From Thermocaproicibacter sp036844765 (GTDB lineage: Bacteria > Bacillota > Clostridia > Oscillospirales > Acutalibacteraceae): DNA of 61,018 bases. The DNA lies in assembly GCA_036844765.1 (NCBI GenBank), contig DAIUFE010000008.1, positions 1-61,018 on the forward strand. Direction: 5' to 3'. The notes under the pieces were generated by a model. It searched no databases, was not told where the DNA came from, and saw only the letters and a program-made list of their open reading frames with translations. Position 1 is the first letter of the stretch, and each line of letters starts with the position of its first letter. The translations under genes were made by a program, and so were the position numbers. Below, piece by piece: positions 40,347-49,012 of the stretch.

Positions 40347-42202
40347 GCACCGCCTTCCGTCAGGATCGCCCGCTCCATCCCGGCTTCGTCCAGCCCGAGG
40401 TCATGGAGGCTTTCTTCCATCGAGGCATGGGCGACGAATCCCTCGACCGCGTGCAGCGAGAACTTTCCGGAATAGCCCGCCTGCTCCAGCAGAAAGCCGA
40501 AATGCTCGCCGACGCCGCCGAGCCGGATCCCCTCCTCGAAGAAGAAGATCCTCCCAGCGTCCGCCGCGCAGCGCACCGCCTCGCCGTCCACCGGCTTGAT
40601 GCGGTTCAACTTGACGACGCGCACCGCGACGCCCCGCTTGCCGAGGCTCCGGCACGCGAGGCACGCGAACGAGAACAGGCGCCCGTACGTCACGAGGGCG
40701 ACGCCAGCCTCCGGCGGGCCGTACACGTCGAACGGCCGGCCGCTGAGCTGAAAATCGAACGGGCGGAACAGCTGCTCCCCGCGCGGATAGCGCACCGCGG
40801 CGAACCCCGGGCTGCGGTACAGGGCCTCCCGCAGGCAGAGCTTCAGCTCGTCGTAATAGGCGGGGGAATACACGCTGACGCCGGGGATGGTGTTCAGATA
40901 CGCCGTGTCGAAAATGCCCTGATGCGTCTCGCCGTCCTCGCCGACGATGCCGGCGTGGTCGACCGCCAGCACGATTTTGACCCGCTGGAGGGCGACGTCG
41001 TGAATCATCTGGTCGTAGCCGCGCTGGAGAAACGAGGAATAGACGGCGAAAACGGGAAGCATCCCGCCCGAAGCGAGACCGCCGCAGAACGTGACGGCGT
41101 GCTCCTCGGCGATGCCGGTGTCGAAGAACCGCTTCGGGAACTCCCGCGCGAAGCGCGAAAGGCCCGTGCCGGCCTGCATGGCGGCCGTCACCGCGCAGAC
41201 GCGCCGGTCCTCCCCGGCAAGCTCGCACAGGCTGTCGCCGAACACCTGCGAAAAGCTCAATCCGGAGGGCTGCGTCTGCCCGGTCTCGACGTCGAACCCG
41301 CAGGTGCCGTGAAAGGCGCCGGGGTTCTGTTCCGCGAAGGGATACCCCTTCCCCTTCTTGGTCAGGACGTGCAGAAAAACGGGGTGGTCGATGGTCTTCA
41401 CGTTGTTGAAGACCTCGATCAGCTTGTCGAGGTTGTGCCCGTCGAACGGGCCGTAATAGTAGAAGCCCATGTCCTCGAAGAACGTGCTGTTGTAGAGAAT
41501 CTGTTTGAGCAGGGACTTCAGCGACGTGAGGCCCCGGTGCAGCGGCGCGCCGATCAGCGGCAGGCGGTCCAGAGCGCCCTCCACGCGCCCCTTGATGCGG
41601 AAATAGGACGGCTCCGTGCGGATGCGCGCGAGATAGCGCGCGATGGAGCCGACGTTGCGGGAGATGGACATTTTGTTGTCGTTCAGGACCACGATGAATC
41701 CCTTTTTGAAGCGCCCGGCGTTGTTGAGGCCCTCGTAGGCGAGGCCGCCCGTCAGGGCGCCGTCGCCGATCACGGCGACCACGTGCCCTTTCGCGCCGGA
41801 AAGCTCCTTCGCCTTCGCAAGGCCGAGCGCCGCCGAGATCGACGCGCTGCTGTGACCGGAGGTGAACGGGTCGTAAGGGCTTTCCCTGCGGTTCGGGAAA
41901 CCGGAAAGCCCGCCCTTCGTGCGGATGGTCGAGATCCGCCCGAGCCGGCCGGTCAGCATCTTGTGCGTATAGGCCTGGTGGCCGACGTCCCAGACGATCC
42001 GGTCGTCCGGCGAATCGAAAACGCGGTGCAGGGCCACCGTCAGCTCCACCACGCCGAGATTGGAGGCGAGGTGCCCGCCGTTCGCCGCGACGGTGCGGAT
42101 GATCGTCTCCCGGATCTCGCCGCAGAGTTGCTTAAGCTGCCCGGAAGACAGGTCCTTCAGATCTTCCGGCGAACGGATCGTATCCAACAGGCTGCCCATC
42201 AT
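40343..42202 (-). CDS. dxs: 1-deoxy-D-xylulose-5-phosphate synthase
   Basis: First step of the non-mevalonate isoprenoid pathway, condensing pyruvate and glyceraldehyde-3-phosphate with thiamine diphosphate. The 619-residue protein has W-D-V-G-H-Q-A-Y-T-H-K near residue 70, the TPP motif G-D-G-A-L-T-G-G near 145 and a transketolase-type central domain with D-T-G-I-A-E-E-H-A-V-T near 365. Length is normal. The usual neighbours ispA and xseAB are not here; folD lies directly upstream instead. Confidence 0.97.
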   Translation of the reverse strand: MMGSLLDTIRSPEDLKDLSSGQLKQLCGEIRETIIRTVAANGGHLASNLGVVELTVALHRVFDSPDDRIVWDVGHQAYTHKMLTGRLGRISTIRTKGGLSGFPNRRESPYDPFTSGHSSASISAALGLAKAKELSGAKGHVVAVIGDGALTGGLAYEGLNNAGRFKKGFIVVLNDNKMSISRNVGSIARYLARIRTEPSYFRIKGRVEGALDRLPLIGAPLHRGLTSLKSLLKQILYNSTFFEDMGFYYYGPFDGHNLDKLIEVFNNVKTIDHPVFLHVLTKKGKGYPFAEQNPGAFHGTCGFDVETGQTQPSGLSFSQVFGDSLCELAGEDRRVCAVTAAMQAGTGLSRFAREFPKRFFDTGIAEEHAVTFCGGLASGGMLPVFAVYSSFLQRGYDQMIHDVALQRVKIVLAVDHAGIVGEDGETHQGIFDTAYLNTIPGVSVYSPAYYDELKLCLREALYRSPGFAAVRYPRGEQLFRPFDFQLSGRPFDVYGPPEAGVALVTYGRLFSFACLACRSLGKRGVAVRVVKLNRIKPVDGEAVRCAADAGRIFFFEEGIRLGGVGEHFGFLLEQAGYSGKFSLHAVEGFVAHASMEESLHDLGLDEAGMERAILTEGGA

Positions 42203-42209
42203 CTCATCC

Positions 42210-43079
42210 TCAGCGTTCTTCAGGGCAAAGGAGCCCGCCCTGCAGCTTCGCCGCCGCGACCGTGTTTTTCAGCAGCATGGCGACCGTCATGGGCCCCACG
42301 CCGCCCGGCACCGGCGTGAGGTACGAGGCGACCGGCTCCACACCGGCAAAATCGACGTCCCCGCAGAGCCGGCCGCTCTCGTCGCGGTCCATGCCGACGT
42401 CGACGACCACAGCGCCCGGCTTGACCATCTCCGCCGTCACGAACTTCGGCTTCCCGACGGCGACGACGAGCAGGTCCGCCCCGCGGCAGATCCGCCCCAG
42501 TCCGCGGGTCCTGCTGTGGCAGACGGTGACGGTACCGTTCGCCTGCAGCAGCAGCGCGGCGGTCGGCTTGCCCACGATGTTGCTGCGGCCGACCACCACG
42601 CAGTTCTTCCCTTCCACCGAAATCTTCTCGCGGCGCAGCAGCTCGAGGATTCCCGCCGGCGTGCAGGGAAGAAAGCGCGGGGCCCCGATCAGGATCCGCC
42701 CGACGTTCTCCGGGTGGAAGGCGTCCACGTCCTTGAGCGGGTCGATCGCCTCGAGGACGGGCCGGGGGTCCGTCCCCGCGGGCAGGGGAAGCTGCACGAG
42801 GATGCCGCTGACGGCCCTGTCCGCATTCAGCCGCCGGACGAGGCCGAGCAGCTCCTCCTGCTTCGCGTCCGCGGGAAGGGCATGCTTTTCGGAGCGGATC
42901 CCGACCTCGGCGCAGGCTTTTTCCTTCCTCCGCACATAGGTTGCGGAAGCCGGGTCGTTCCCCGCCAGGACGACCGCAAGGCCGGGCATGATGCCCAGCC
43001 CTTTCAGACGCGCGGTCTCCTGCGCGGTTTCCGCCCGGATCGCGGCCGCGGCGGCTCTGCCGTCCATCAGTTTTGCCAT
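42210..43079 (-). CDS. folD: methylenetetrahydrofolate dehydrogenase/cyclohydrolase
   Basis: A bifunctional one-carbon enzyme providing 10-formyl-THF for purine synthesis. The 289-residue protein shows the two family signatures: A-S-A-T-Y-V-R-R-K-E-K-A-C near residue 45 (active-site Tyr and Lys) and the NADP-binding V-V-G-R-S-N-I-V-G-K-P near 165, with P-G-G-V-G-P-M-T near the end. It is packed between lgt and dxs. Confidence 0.97.
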   Translation of the reverse strand: MAKLMDGRAAAAAIRAETAQETARLKGLGIMPGLAVVLAGNDPASATYVRRKEKACAEVGIRSEKHALPADAKQEELLGLVRRLNADRAVSGILVQLPLPAGTDPRPVLEAIDPLKDVDAFHPENVGRILIGAPRFLPCTPAGILELLRREKISVEGKNCVVVGRSNIVGKPTAALLLQANGTVTVCHSRTRGLGRICRGADLLVVAVGKPKFVTAEMVKPGAVVVDVGMDRDESGRLCGDVDFAGVEPVASYLTPVPGGVGPMTVAMLLKNTVAAAKLQGGLLCPEER

Positions 43080-44132
43080 TTACTTCTTTTCCTCCGCCTC
43101 CGCGTCTCCGCTTTGATCCTCCGGGGAGGTCTCCTTCGGTTGCTCCGGCTTCGGCTCGGTCTCGTCGCGGACGGATTCCCCCGCGAGGACCTTCTTGGCC
43201 TCTTCCGCGCTGCCGAAGATCGTGCTGGTTCCGTCGCTGTAATCCGGCCCCGCGTCTTCGGCGGCCGCCGGCTCCATCTCGTCCTCGATCGAATTCAGCT
43301 CCATGATTTTCGCCGAACCGCAGCCCGTCAGCGCCGTCCTCCGGCGGAACACCACCAGCAGCACCGCCGACGCGATCACGGCCGCGGCGGCCACCACCTG
43401 CGAGACCCGCAGCGGCACGACCGGGGTGATCAGGCTGTCGGTGCGCAGGCCCTCGATGAAGAAGCGCCCCACGCCGTACCAAAGGCTATAAAGCAGGAAA
43501 ACCTGCCCGTCGTAGCGGCGGAACTTTCTGCTGAAGATATGTAACAGCACAAAGCCGAGCGCGCACCAGAGAGATTCGTAGAGAAAGCACGGGTGGACGC
43601 CCGTGGAGGCAATCAGCGCCGTGTTCTCGCTGCTCATGCGCCACGGCAGGTCCGTCGCGGAACCGAAAGCCTCCTGGTTGACGAAGTTGCCCCACCGGCC
43701 GATCGACTGGCCGATCAGGAAACCGAGCGAACCCAGGTCCAGCACGGCGGGAACGCTGATCTTATGCAGCTTCGCCACCAGCGCGCCGCAGAGCAGGCCG
43801 CCGATGATGCCGCCGTAGATGCCCACGCCGCCGTCCCAGATATAAAGCGCGCTGAGGGGATTCTTCACAAACTGGTCGCTGGCGTCAAACAGGACGTAAT
43901 ACGCCCTCGCCCCCACGACGCCGCCCACCAGGCCGACCAGCACGGCGTCGATGAACTTGTCCTCGTCGAGGCGGAACTTCTTGCAGCTTTTCATCGCGTA
44001 CAGGAACGCCAGCAGAAAACCGACCGCAATGATGACGCCGTACCACCGGAACGGATGGCCGCCGATTTGGAACGCCACGGGGTTAATGGTAAAGCTGAGC
44101 CCCAATCCGGGGAACTGGACATGATAGATCAT
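43080..44132 (-). CDS. lgt: prolipoprotein diacylglyceryl transferase with acidic C-terminal tail
   Basis: Transfers diacylglycerol to the lipobox cysteine of prelipoproteins at the membrane. I start at the ATG at 44132 (M-I-Y-H-V-Q-F-P-G-L-G), 6 bases after GGTGGTG; an extended frame from 44144 is possible. Seven membrane helices, the R-W-Y-G-V near residue 30 and the signature G-R-W-G-N-F-V-N-Q-E-A-F-G near 138 are clear. After the last helix (about residue 265) comes an unusual acidic, low-complexity tail of about 85 residues rich in E, D, P and S. Confidence 0.96.
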   Translation of the reverse strand: MIYHVQFPGLGLSFTINPVAFQIGGHPFRWYGVIIAVGFLLAFLYAMKSCKKFRLDEDKFIDAVLVGLVGGVVGARAYYVLFDASDQFVKNPLSALYIWDGGVGIYGGIIGGLLCGALVAKLHKISVPAVLDLGSLGFLIGQSIGRWGNFVNQEAFGSATDLPWRMSSENTALIASTGVHPCFLYESLWCALGFVLLHIFSRKFRRYDGQVFLLYSLWYGVGRFFIEGLRTDSLITPVVPLRVSQVVAAAAVIASAVLLVVFRRRTALTGCGSAKIMELNSIEDEMEPAAAEDAGPDYSDGTSTIFGSAEEAKKVLAGESVRDETEPKPEQPKETSPEDQSGDAEAEEKK

Positions 44133-44178
44133 ACTTCGCACCACCGTTTCTTCCTGCAGATTGAGTTTTCGTCCCGCT

Positions 44179-45471
44179 TCAGGGCGCCGGGCGCAGCGGC
44201 CGGACGACCGAAAGCGCGGAATATTCCGGCCGAAGCTGGACCTCCAGCCGCTTCAGCACGTCCTCCGGCTCCGCCTGGGCGACCTCGTCGATATAAGTGA
44301 ACAGCTCCCGCCCCGCGAACTCCAGGGAAACCATCGAATTCGCAATGCTGCCCACATTGTCGAGCGCGGCGACGTTGCGCCCGTAGACCGCCCTTTTCGC
44401 GCGCTCGAACGTCGCGGGGTCGAAGCCCTGCGCGCGGACGGCCGCAATCTCCTTCTTGATCTCGTCCTCCGCGGCCTCCGGGTCTTTCGACTCCCCGGAA
44501 AAGATCACGGAAGCGTATCCCGGCCCCTCGAAATATTCATATCCGAACGACGCCTCGTTGATCAGGCCGGCGTCCAGGAGCCTGCGGAAAAGCGGGGAGG
44601 CGTCGGAAGCCAGCGCCTCCAGAAGGATGTCCGTCCCGGCGATCTGCTTCGTGGTGGCCCTGCCGGCGCCGCACGGCTCTTTGAAGCCGAGTTCGAACAG
44701 CGGCACCGCCACCGCCAGCTTCTGCTCCACCCGCGCCTGCACGATATGCTCCGGCTCGGGCTCGAAGATGCGCTCCACATACGACGGCTCCGACGGCTTC
44801 AGCATTTTGTCGCAGAGGCTGAGCACGCGCTCCGGCTCCACGTTGCCCGCGACGCACAGGACCATGTTGTTCAGGTTGTAGAACGTCCGGTAGCAGCGGT
44901 AGAGCAGTTCCGGCGTGATCTTGGCGATGCTGTCGACCGTGCCGGCGATGTCGATTCGGACCGGATGGGAGTGGTAGAGCGCGCTCAGCAGGTTGAACAG
45001 CACGCGCCACTGGGGATCGTCGTCGTACATCCGGATCTCCTGCCCGATGATGCCCTGCTCCTTCCGAACGGTCTGCTCCGTAAAATACGGGGACTGCACG
45101 AAGTCGAGCAGAATCTCAAGCGACTCGTAGACGTTGGCCGTGCAGGAAAACAAAAAGCAGGTCATGTCGAACGAGGTGTAGGCGTTGGCGGAGGCGCCGG
45201 TCTTCGCGTACCGCGCGAAGGCGTCGCCGTCGGCGCTCTCGAACAGCTTGTGCTCAAGGTAGTGGGCGATGCCGTTCGGCACCCGCTGCGGCGCGCCGCC
45301 CGGCGAGGTCCTGAAGCTGTTGTCGATCGAACCGTATTTCGTGCCGAACACGGCGTAGGAAGAGCTGTTCTTCGGCTTCGGGTAAATGAGGATTTTGAGG
45401 CCGGATGCGTGCCGGACCTCATAGTAGGAATCGCCCGTTCTCTCGCTTCGGATTTCCCGGATCGGATTCAT
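44179..45471 (-). CDS. yfmH: M16 family peptidase-like protein YfmH (EF-P modification-associated)
   Basis: The 430-residue protein is an M16 pitrilysin-type member with the zinc motif H-Y-L-E-H near residue 68 and a downstream E-Q-G-I-I-G-Q-E-I glutamate region. The second half is the non-catalytic M16 C-domain. Family members next to a YfmF-type partner are associated with the 5-aminopentanol modification of elongation factor P in Bacillus. The start overlaps the yfmF stop by 4 bases, fitting an obligate two-subunit enzyme. Confidence 0.88.
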   Translation of the reverse strand: MNPIREIRSERTGDSYYEVRHASGLKILIYPKPKNSSSYAVFGTKYGSIDNSFRTSPGGAPQRVPNGIAHYLEHKLFESADGDAFARYAKTGASANAYTSFDMTCFLFSCTANVYESLEILLDFVQSPYFTEQTVRKEQGIIGQEIRMYDDDPQWRVLFNLLSALYHSHPVRIDIAGTVDSIAKITPELLYRCYRTFYNLNNMVLCVAGNVEPERVLSLCDKMLKPSEPSYVERIFEPEPEHIVQARVEQKLAVAVPLFELGFKEPCGAGRATTKQIAGTDILLEALASDASPLFRRLLDAGLINEASFGYEYFEGPGYASVIFSGESKDPEAAEDEIKKEIAAVRAQGFDPATFERAKRAVYGRNVAALDNVGSIANSMVSLEFAGRELFTYIDEVAQAEPEDVLKRLEVQLRPEYSALSVVRPLRPAP

Positions 45472-46769
45472 TCGGCCGCCCCCACCTTTCCCACCAGCTT
45501 ATAAACGGTGTCGAGGGTGACACCGTCCGCAACCGCCCGGACCTCTTCGTCCCGGACGGCGCCGACGAGCGCCGCCTCCTCCTCCGGAGGACGGATGGGG
45601 CTGGAAAAGGTCTGGGAAAGATACCACGCCTCCAGCCCGTCCAGGGAATCGGAAAGCGTCCGGTAGCTGTTGCACAGGCTCAGTTTTGCCGCGTCCAGTT
45701 CGGCGGCGGTGAAATTGCCCTTCCTGATCTCTTCGAGCTGCGCGAGGATCTCCTCCTTTGCCCGGTCGATGTTTTTCCGCTCGACGCCGCTCTGCACGAA
45801 CAGGATCCCCTTGAGCGGATGATAGAGCGAGCTGCAGTAATAGCAGAGGCTCAGCTTCTCGCGGACGTTCAGGAACAGCTTGGAGTTCGGCGTGCCGCCG
45901 TACAGCGCGCTGAACAGCTTGCAGGCCGCGACGGTGTCCTCCGGCTCCGCGCAGCCGGTGCGGAACCCCAGGACCAGCTTGCTCTGCGCGACGTCCATCG
46001 TCTCGGTGACTTCGCGGACCCGTTCCGCGGAGCGCACGACCTGCGTGCGGCAGGGCTCCGTCTCCGTCCGCCCCAGGTTGTGGAATGCCGCGAAAAAATC
46101 GGCGTACACCGGCTCCGGGTCGCAGTCCCCCAGCACCATGATCTCCGCCCGGGCATGGTGGATCAGGCGGTTCCACGCGGCCGTGAGGGGCTCGCGCTCC
46201 AGGCGCCGCACGTCCTCGCGGCTCCCGAGCCGGCCGACGCCGTAGGGCTCCTTCTCGCAGAGGACCTCCTCGCAGCGGCGCATCGCATAGGCGCGCTTGT
46301 CGTTGTACTCCGAATCGATCTGCTCAGCCATCTGGCGCTTTTCCTGCTTGAACCCCTCCCGCGGAAACATGCCGTTCTCAAACGGCGGGTCGAACACGAT
46401 GCTGCAGAGCAGATGCGACAGCTCGGCGGAAACGCTCTCCCCGCGCAGGGAATAGCGGTCCGCGATGCCGGAGGCGGAAACGGAGAGCACCTGGACGTCG
46501 CCCAGCTTCTGCACGTCGGCATCCAGCTGGGCGCCGTAAAGCTCCGCGAGGTGCCGGTTCAGTTTGGTGAGGTCCGGATATTTTCTGCTGGCGCGCGTCA
46601 GCAGAAAAGGAAGGATCGCATGGGAGGAGGCGGTCTGCCGCTCCAGCGGCAGCAGAAAATGGATGGACATGCGCACCGTCTTGAAGCGGCTGTCCCGGAT
46701 GCTCCTGAAATTGACGCCGTCGCAGACGGAACGCTGTTCGATTCCCGTCATCCTGGTTTTCATCTCCAA
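45468..46769 (-). CDS. yfmF: M16 family peptidase-like protein YfmF (inactive partner)
   Basis: The 433-residue protein has M16 architecture, but where the H-x-x-E-H motif should stand it reads H-A-I-L-P-F-L-L near residue 45, so it lacks the zinc site. This matches the YfmF subunit of YfmF/YfmH pairs. Conserved regions include L-A-E-L-Y-G-A-Q-L-D and the C-domain G-G-T-P-N-S-K-L-F. The start is uncertain: TTG at 46769, ATG at 46763 or ATG at 46751; only the last leaves spacing for the GGAG element. A TATAAT box lies at 46796-46801 with a weak -35. Confidence 0.88.
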   Translation of the reverse strand: MEMKTRMTGIEQRSVCDGVNFRSIRDSRFKTVRMSIHFLLPLERQTASSHAILPFLLTRASRKYPDLTKLNRHLAELYGAQLDADVQKLGDVQVLSVSASGIADRYSLRGESVSAELSHLLCSIVFDPPFENGMFPREGFKQEKRQMAEQIDSEYNDKRAYAMRRCEEVLCEKEPYGVGRLGSREDVRRLEREPLTAAWNRLIHHARAEIMVLGDCDPEPVYADFFAAFHNLGRTETEPCRTQVVRSAERVREVTETMDVAQSKLVLGFRTGCAEPEDTVAACKLFSALYGGTPNSKLFLNVREKLSLCYYCSSLYHPLKGILFVQSGVERKNIDRAKEEILAQLEEIRKGNFTAAELDAAKLSLCNSYRTLSDSLDGLEAWYLSQTFSSPIRPPEEEAALVGAVRDEEVRAVADGVTLDTVYKLVGKVGAAE

Positions 46770-46848
46770 AGAAGCGATTTGTCAAACTATGCCTCATTAT
46801 AACACAATCCTCCGCTTTAGAAAAGGACGAATCTCCCGCCGCAGAAGA

Positions 46849-46877
46849 TTGCGGAAAGTCGGAAAAAATGATATAAT
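46849..46877 (+). promoter_or_regulatory. promoter of the EamA transporter gene
   Basis: TTGCGG (46849-46854), 17-bp spacer, perfect TATAAT (46872-46877). It is divergent from the yfmF start region, which has its own TATAAT at 46796-46801 on the minus strand. Confidence 0.75.
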
Positions 46878-46907
46878 GGCCGGGCTTGCGGAATTGAGGT
46901 GCGTCGA

Positions 46908-47813
46908 TTGAAACCCTTTCGGAACCGGGCCCTCGCGGGGGAGCTGGGGCTTCTTTTTGTGACCGTCGTCTGGGGCGCGGGCTTCGTCGTCACGAAGAAC
47001 GCCGTGACCCTGATGCCGGCGTCCTTCCTCCTCGTCGTCCGGTTCGGAGCCGCCGGCCTGCTGCTGGCCCTGGTCTTCCGCAAAAGGCTTCGGAATCTGC
47101 GCGCCCCCGATCTGAAGGCGGGCCTTTTGATTGGCCTGCTGAATTTCGTCTCCTACGAAATGCAGACCTGGGGCGTCAAATATACGACGGCGGGCAACAA
47201 CGCTTTCCTGACCGCCGTGTACTGCGTCGCCGTCCCGTTCCTGTACTGGGCGGTGCGCCGCCGCAGGCCGACGGCAGCCCACATCGTCTCCGCCTTTCTC
47301 TGTGTGGCGGGGGTGGGGCTGCTCTCCCTTCACGGGAAATTTTCCATGAACCCCGGGGACCTTCTCTCGCTGGGCTGCGGCCTCGTCTTCGCCGTGCAGA
47401 TCGTCGCCATCGGTATTGTTGCCGAAACGCGGGACCCTATACTGCTGGCCGTCACCCAATGTGTTTTCACCGCGCTGGCGGCGCTGCCCGCGGCCGCCCT
47501 GACGGAGACGCTCCCGGCGCGCGTCCCGCCGGAAGCGATCGCGTCGCTGGCGTTTCTGGCCGTCTGCGGCACGGCGCTCGCGACCCTGATCCAGATGGTC
47601 GCGCAGAAATACGTCGCCCCCGGCAAAGCCTCGCTGATCATGTCGCTGGAATCCGTTTTCGGGTGCCTGGGCGGCATCCTTTTCCTCGGCGAACCCGCCG
47701 CTCCCCGGACGATCGAAGGATTCGCGCTGATCTTCGCCGCCGTCGTGCTTTCCGAGCTCCGGCTTCCGGCGCGCGCCGCGGCCGGCTTGTCCCAGGTCCC
47801 CGTTAAAAAATAA
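46908..47813 (+). CDS. EamA/DMT family transporter
   Basis: A protein of about 301 residues with ten membrane helices in two EamA repeats; the G-L-L-F-V-T-V-V-W-G-A-G-F-V-V-T-K start and the E-S-V-F-G-C-L-G-G region in the second repeat are typical of drug/metabolite exporters. The substrate is unknown. TTG at 46908, 6 bases after GAGGTG, is preferred over GTG at 46899, which overlaps that site. It is a single-gene unit with its own promoter and terminator. Confidence 0.85.
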   Translation: MKPFRNRALAGELGLLFVTVVWGAGFVVTKNAVTLMPASFLLVVRFGAAGLLLALVFRKRLRNLRAPDLKAGLLIGLLNFVSYEMQTWGVKYTTAGNNAFLTAVYCVAVPFLYWAVRRRRPTAAHIVSAFLCVAGVGLLSLHGKFSMNPGDLLSLGCGLVFAVQIVAIGIVAETRDPILLAVTQCVFTALAALPAAALTETLPARVPPEAIASLAFLAVCGTALATLIQMVAQKYVAPGKASLIMSLESVFGCLGGILFLGEPAAPRTIEGFALIFAAVVLSELRLPARAAAGLSQVPVKK

Positions 47814-47814
47814 G

Positions 47815-47846
47815 GGGGAACCGAAGGAGCGTTCCCCCGTTTTTTA
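47815..47846 (+). terminator. intrinsic terminator of the EamA gene
   Basis: GGGGGAAC pairs with GTTCCCCC across a 9-base loop, followed by GTTTTTT. It directly follows the EamA stop and overlaps the 3' end of the convergent gene. Confidence 0.88.
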
Positions 47847-48356
47847 CCAATGAAAGAAGAACCGCAGCCGGTCGATCAGGGCGTCCGTCAAAATTGCGAC
47901 GGCCGCGACGGCCAGCAGGAACAGCAGGATGGAGAAAATGCGCGCGGCCTTCCGCCCCTTTCCGCCCGCGGGCGCGCCGCCGCTTTTCTCGTCCGTCCGT
48001 TTTTCTTCCGCTTCTTCGCCGGCCGTCCGCGCGGGGGGATCGTCTTTCAGAAAGCCGATCCCGCGCAGAATGCCGCGGCCGCGCTCCCGCTCGCCGTACG
48101 GCACGAAAACGCGCACGCCCGCGCTTCGGGAGCGCCCGAGGACGATGGAGGTCACGCCTCCCGCGGCCTCGGTCTTTTCCAGATACGGGATTCCGGCGTC
48201 CCCGAGGGCACCGGCGATCGGCCCTTCCTCCTCCTGAGAGGCGGAGCAGAGAAGGACCGGGTCCCCGGGCCGCACGGGGCGCAGACGCCCGCTGCCGCAG
48301 AAGGGGCAGCGTTCCCCACCGGCGCACAGGGACTGGCAGTCGGCACAATACAGCAT
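47844..48356 (-). CDS. zinc-ribbon, DUF2007-like membrane protein
   Basis: The 170-residue protein begins with a zinc ribbon (C-A-D-C-Q-S-L-C and C-P-F-C-G-S-G, residues 4 to 22). A small domain follows (about 30 to 100) resembling DUF2007 signal-transducing domains, with P-V-L-L-C-S-A-S-Q-E-E-E-G-P-I-A. A charged linker and one C-terminal membrane helix (about 145 to 163) complete it. Function unknown; the topology suggests a tail-anchored cytoplasmic sensor or adaptor. A CGGAAGTG site precedes the ATG, and it has its own promoter. Confidence 0.72.
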   Translation of the reverse strand: MLYCADCQSLCAGGERCPFCGSGRLRPVRPGDPVLLCSASQEEEGPIAGALGDAGIPYLEKTEAAGGVTSIVLGRSRSAGVRVFVPYGERERGRGILRGIGFLKDDPPARTAGEEAEEKRTDEKSGGAPAGGKGRKAARIFSILLFLLAVAAVAILTDALIDRLRFFFHW

Positions 48357-48380
48357 CGTTTCACTTCCGTTCTTTTTCGT

Positions 48381-48409
48381 ATCCTATCACATTCCGGGTC
48401 CCGGCGCAA
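48381..48409 (-). promoter_or_regulatory. promoter of the zinc-ribbon membrane protein gene
   Basis: TTGCGC (48404-48409), 17-bp spacer, TAGGAT (48381-48386) on the minus strand, in the 76 bp between dpaB and this gene. Confidence 0.5.
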
Positions 48410-48432
48410 GGCCTGCCCCGGGGAAATTCCCG

Positions 48433-49005
48433 TCAGCGCAGGACCGGCTCGATCTGCTTCCCCTCCAGCGCGGAGAGCACCGTGGGGAGCAGCAGGCTGA
48501 AATCCGCGACCAGCGAAAACGGCTTTTTCTCCGGGTTATCCTGCCGCATGGGAACGAAATAGATGTTTTTCGTGTTCATCAGCCTGCCGATATTGGCGGC
48601 CGAAGCGGCGAGCGCGTCGTTCGTCGCCGGGGCCAGCACGACGGGCAGGCCGATGCGCAGGCTGGATTTCACCGCCATGGTGACGGGCGTATCGGTGACG
48701 CCGTTGGCGAGCTTTGCGAGGGTGTTCCCCGTGCAGGGCATCACGACCATAAGGTCCACCAGTTTTTTCGGGCCGATCGGCTCCGCCTCCACGATGCTTT
48801 TGATCACTTTTCTGCCGCAGAGGTCCTCGATCTCCCAGACGAAATCCTCGGCCCGGCCGAAGCGGGTGTCCGTGCCGAAGGCGTTGTACGACATAATCGG
48901 GAGGACGCGGTACCCTTCCCCGCGGATATGCCGCAGCTCGTCGATCGCCTGGCGGAACGTGCAGAACGAACCGCACAGCGCGAATCCCAAAGTCTTCTCT
49001 TCCAT
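48433..49005 (-). CDS. dpaB: dipicolinate synthase subunit B
   Basis: A flavoprotein-like subunit of the enzyme making dipicolinic acid, the calcium chelator of the spore core. The 190-residue protein has the start L-G-F-A-L-C-G-S-F-C-T-F, the V-M-P-C-T-G-N-T-L-A-K-L-A motif near residue 95 and D-T-P-V-T-M-A-V-K-S near 110. Its ribosome binding site overlaps the dpaA stop, so the two are translationally coupled. Presence of dpaAB indicates an endospore former. Confidence 0.95.
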   Translation of the reverse strand: MEEKTLGFALCGSFCTFRQAIDELRHIRGEGYRVLPIMSYNAFGTDTRFGRAEDFVWEIEDLCGRKVIKSIVEAEPIGPKKLVDLMVVMPCTGNTLAKLANGVTDTPVTMAVKSSLRIGLPVVLAPATNDALAASAANIGRLMNTKNIYFVPMRQDNPEKKPFSLVADFSLLLPTVLSALEGKQIEPVLR

Positions 49006-49012
49006 TCCGGCT

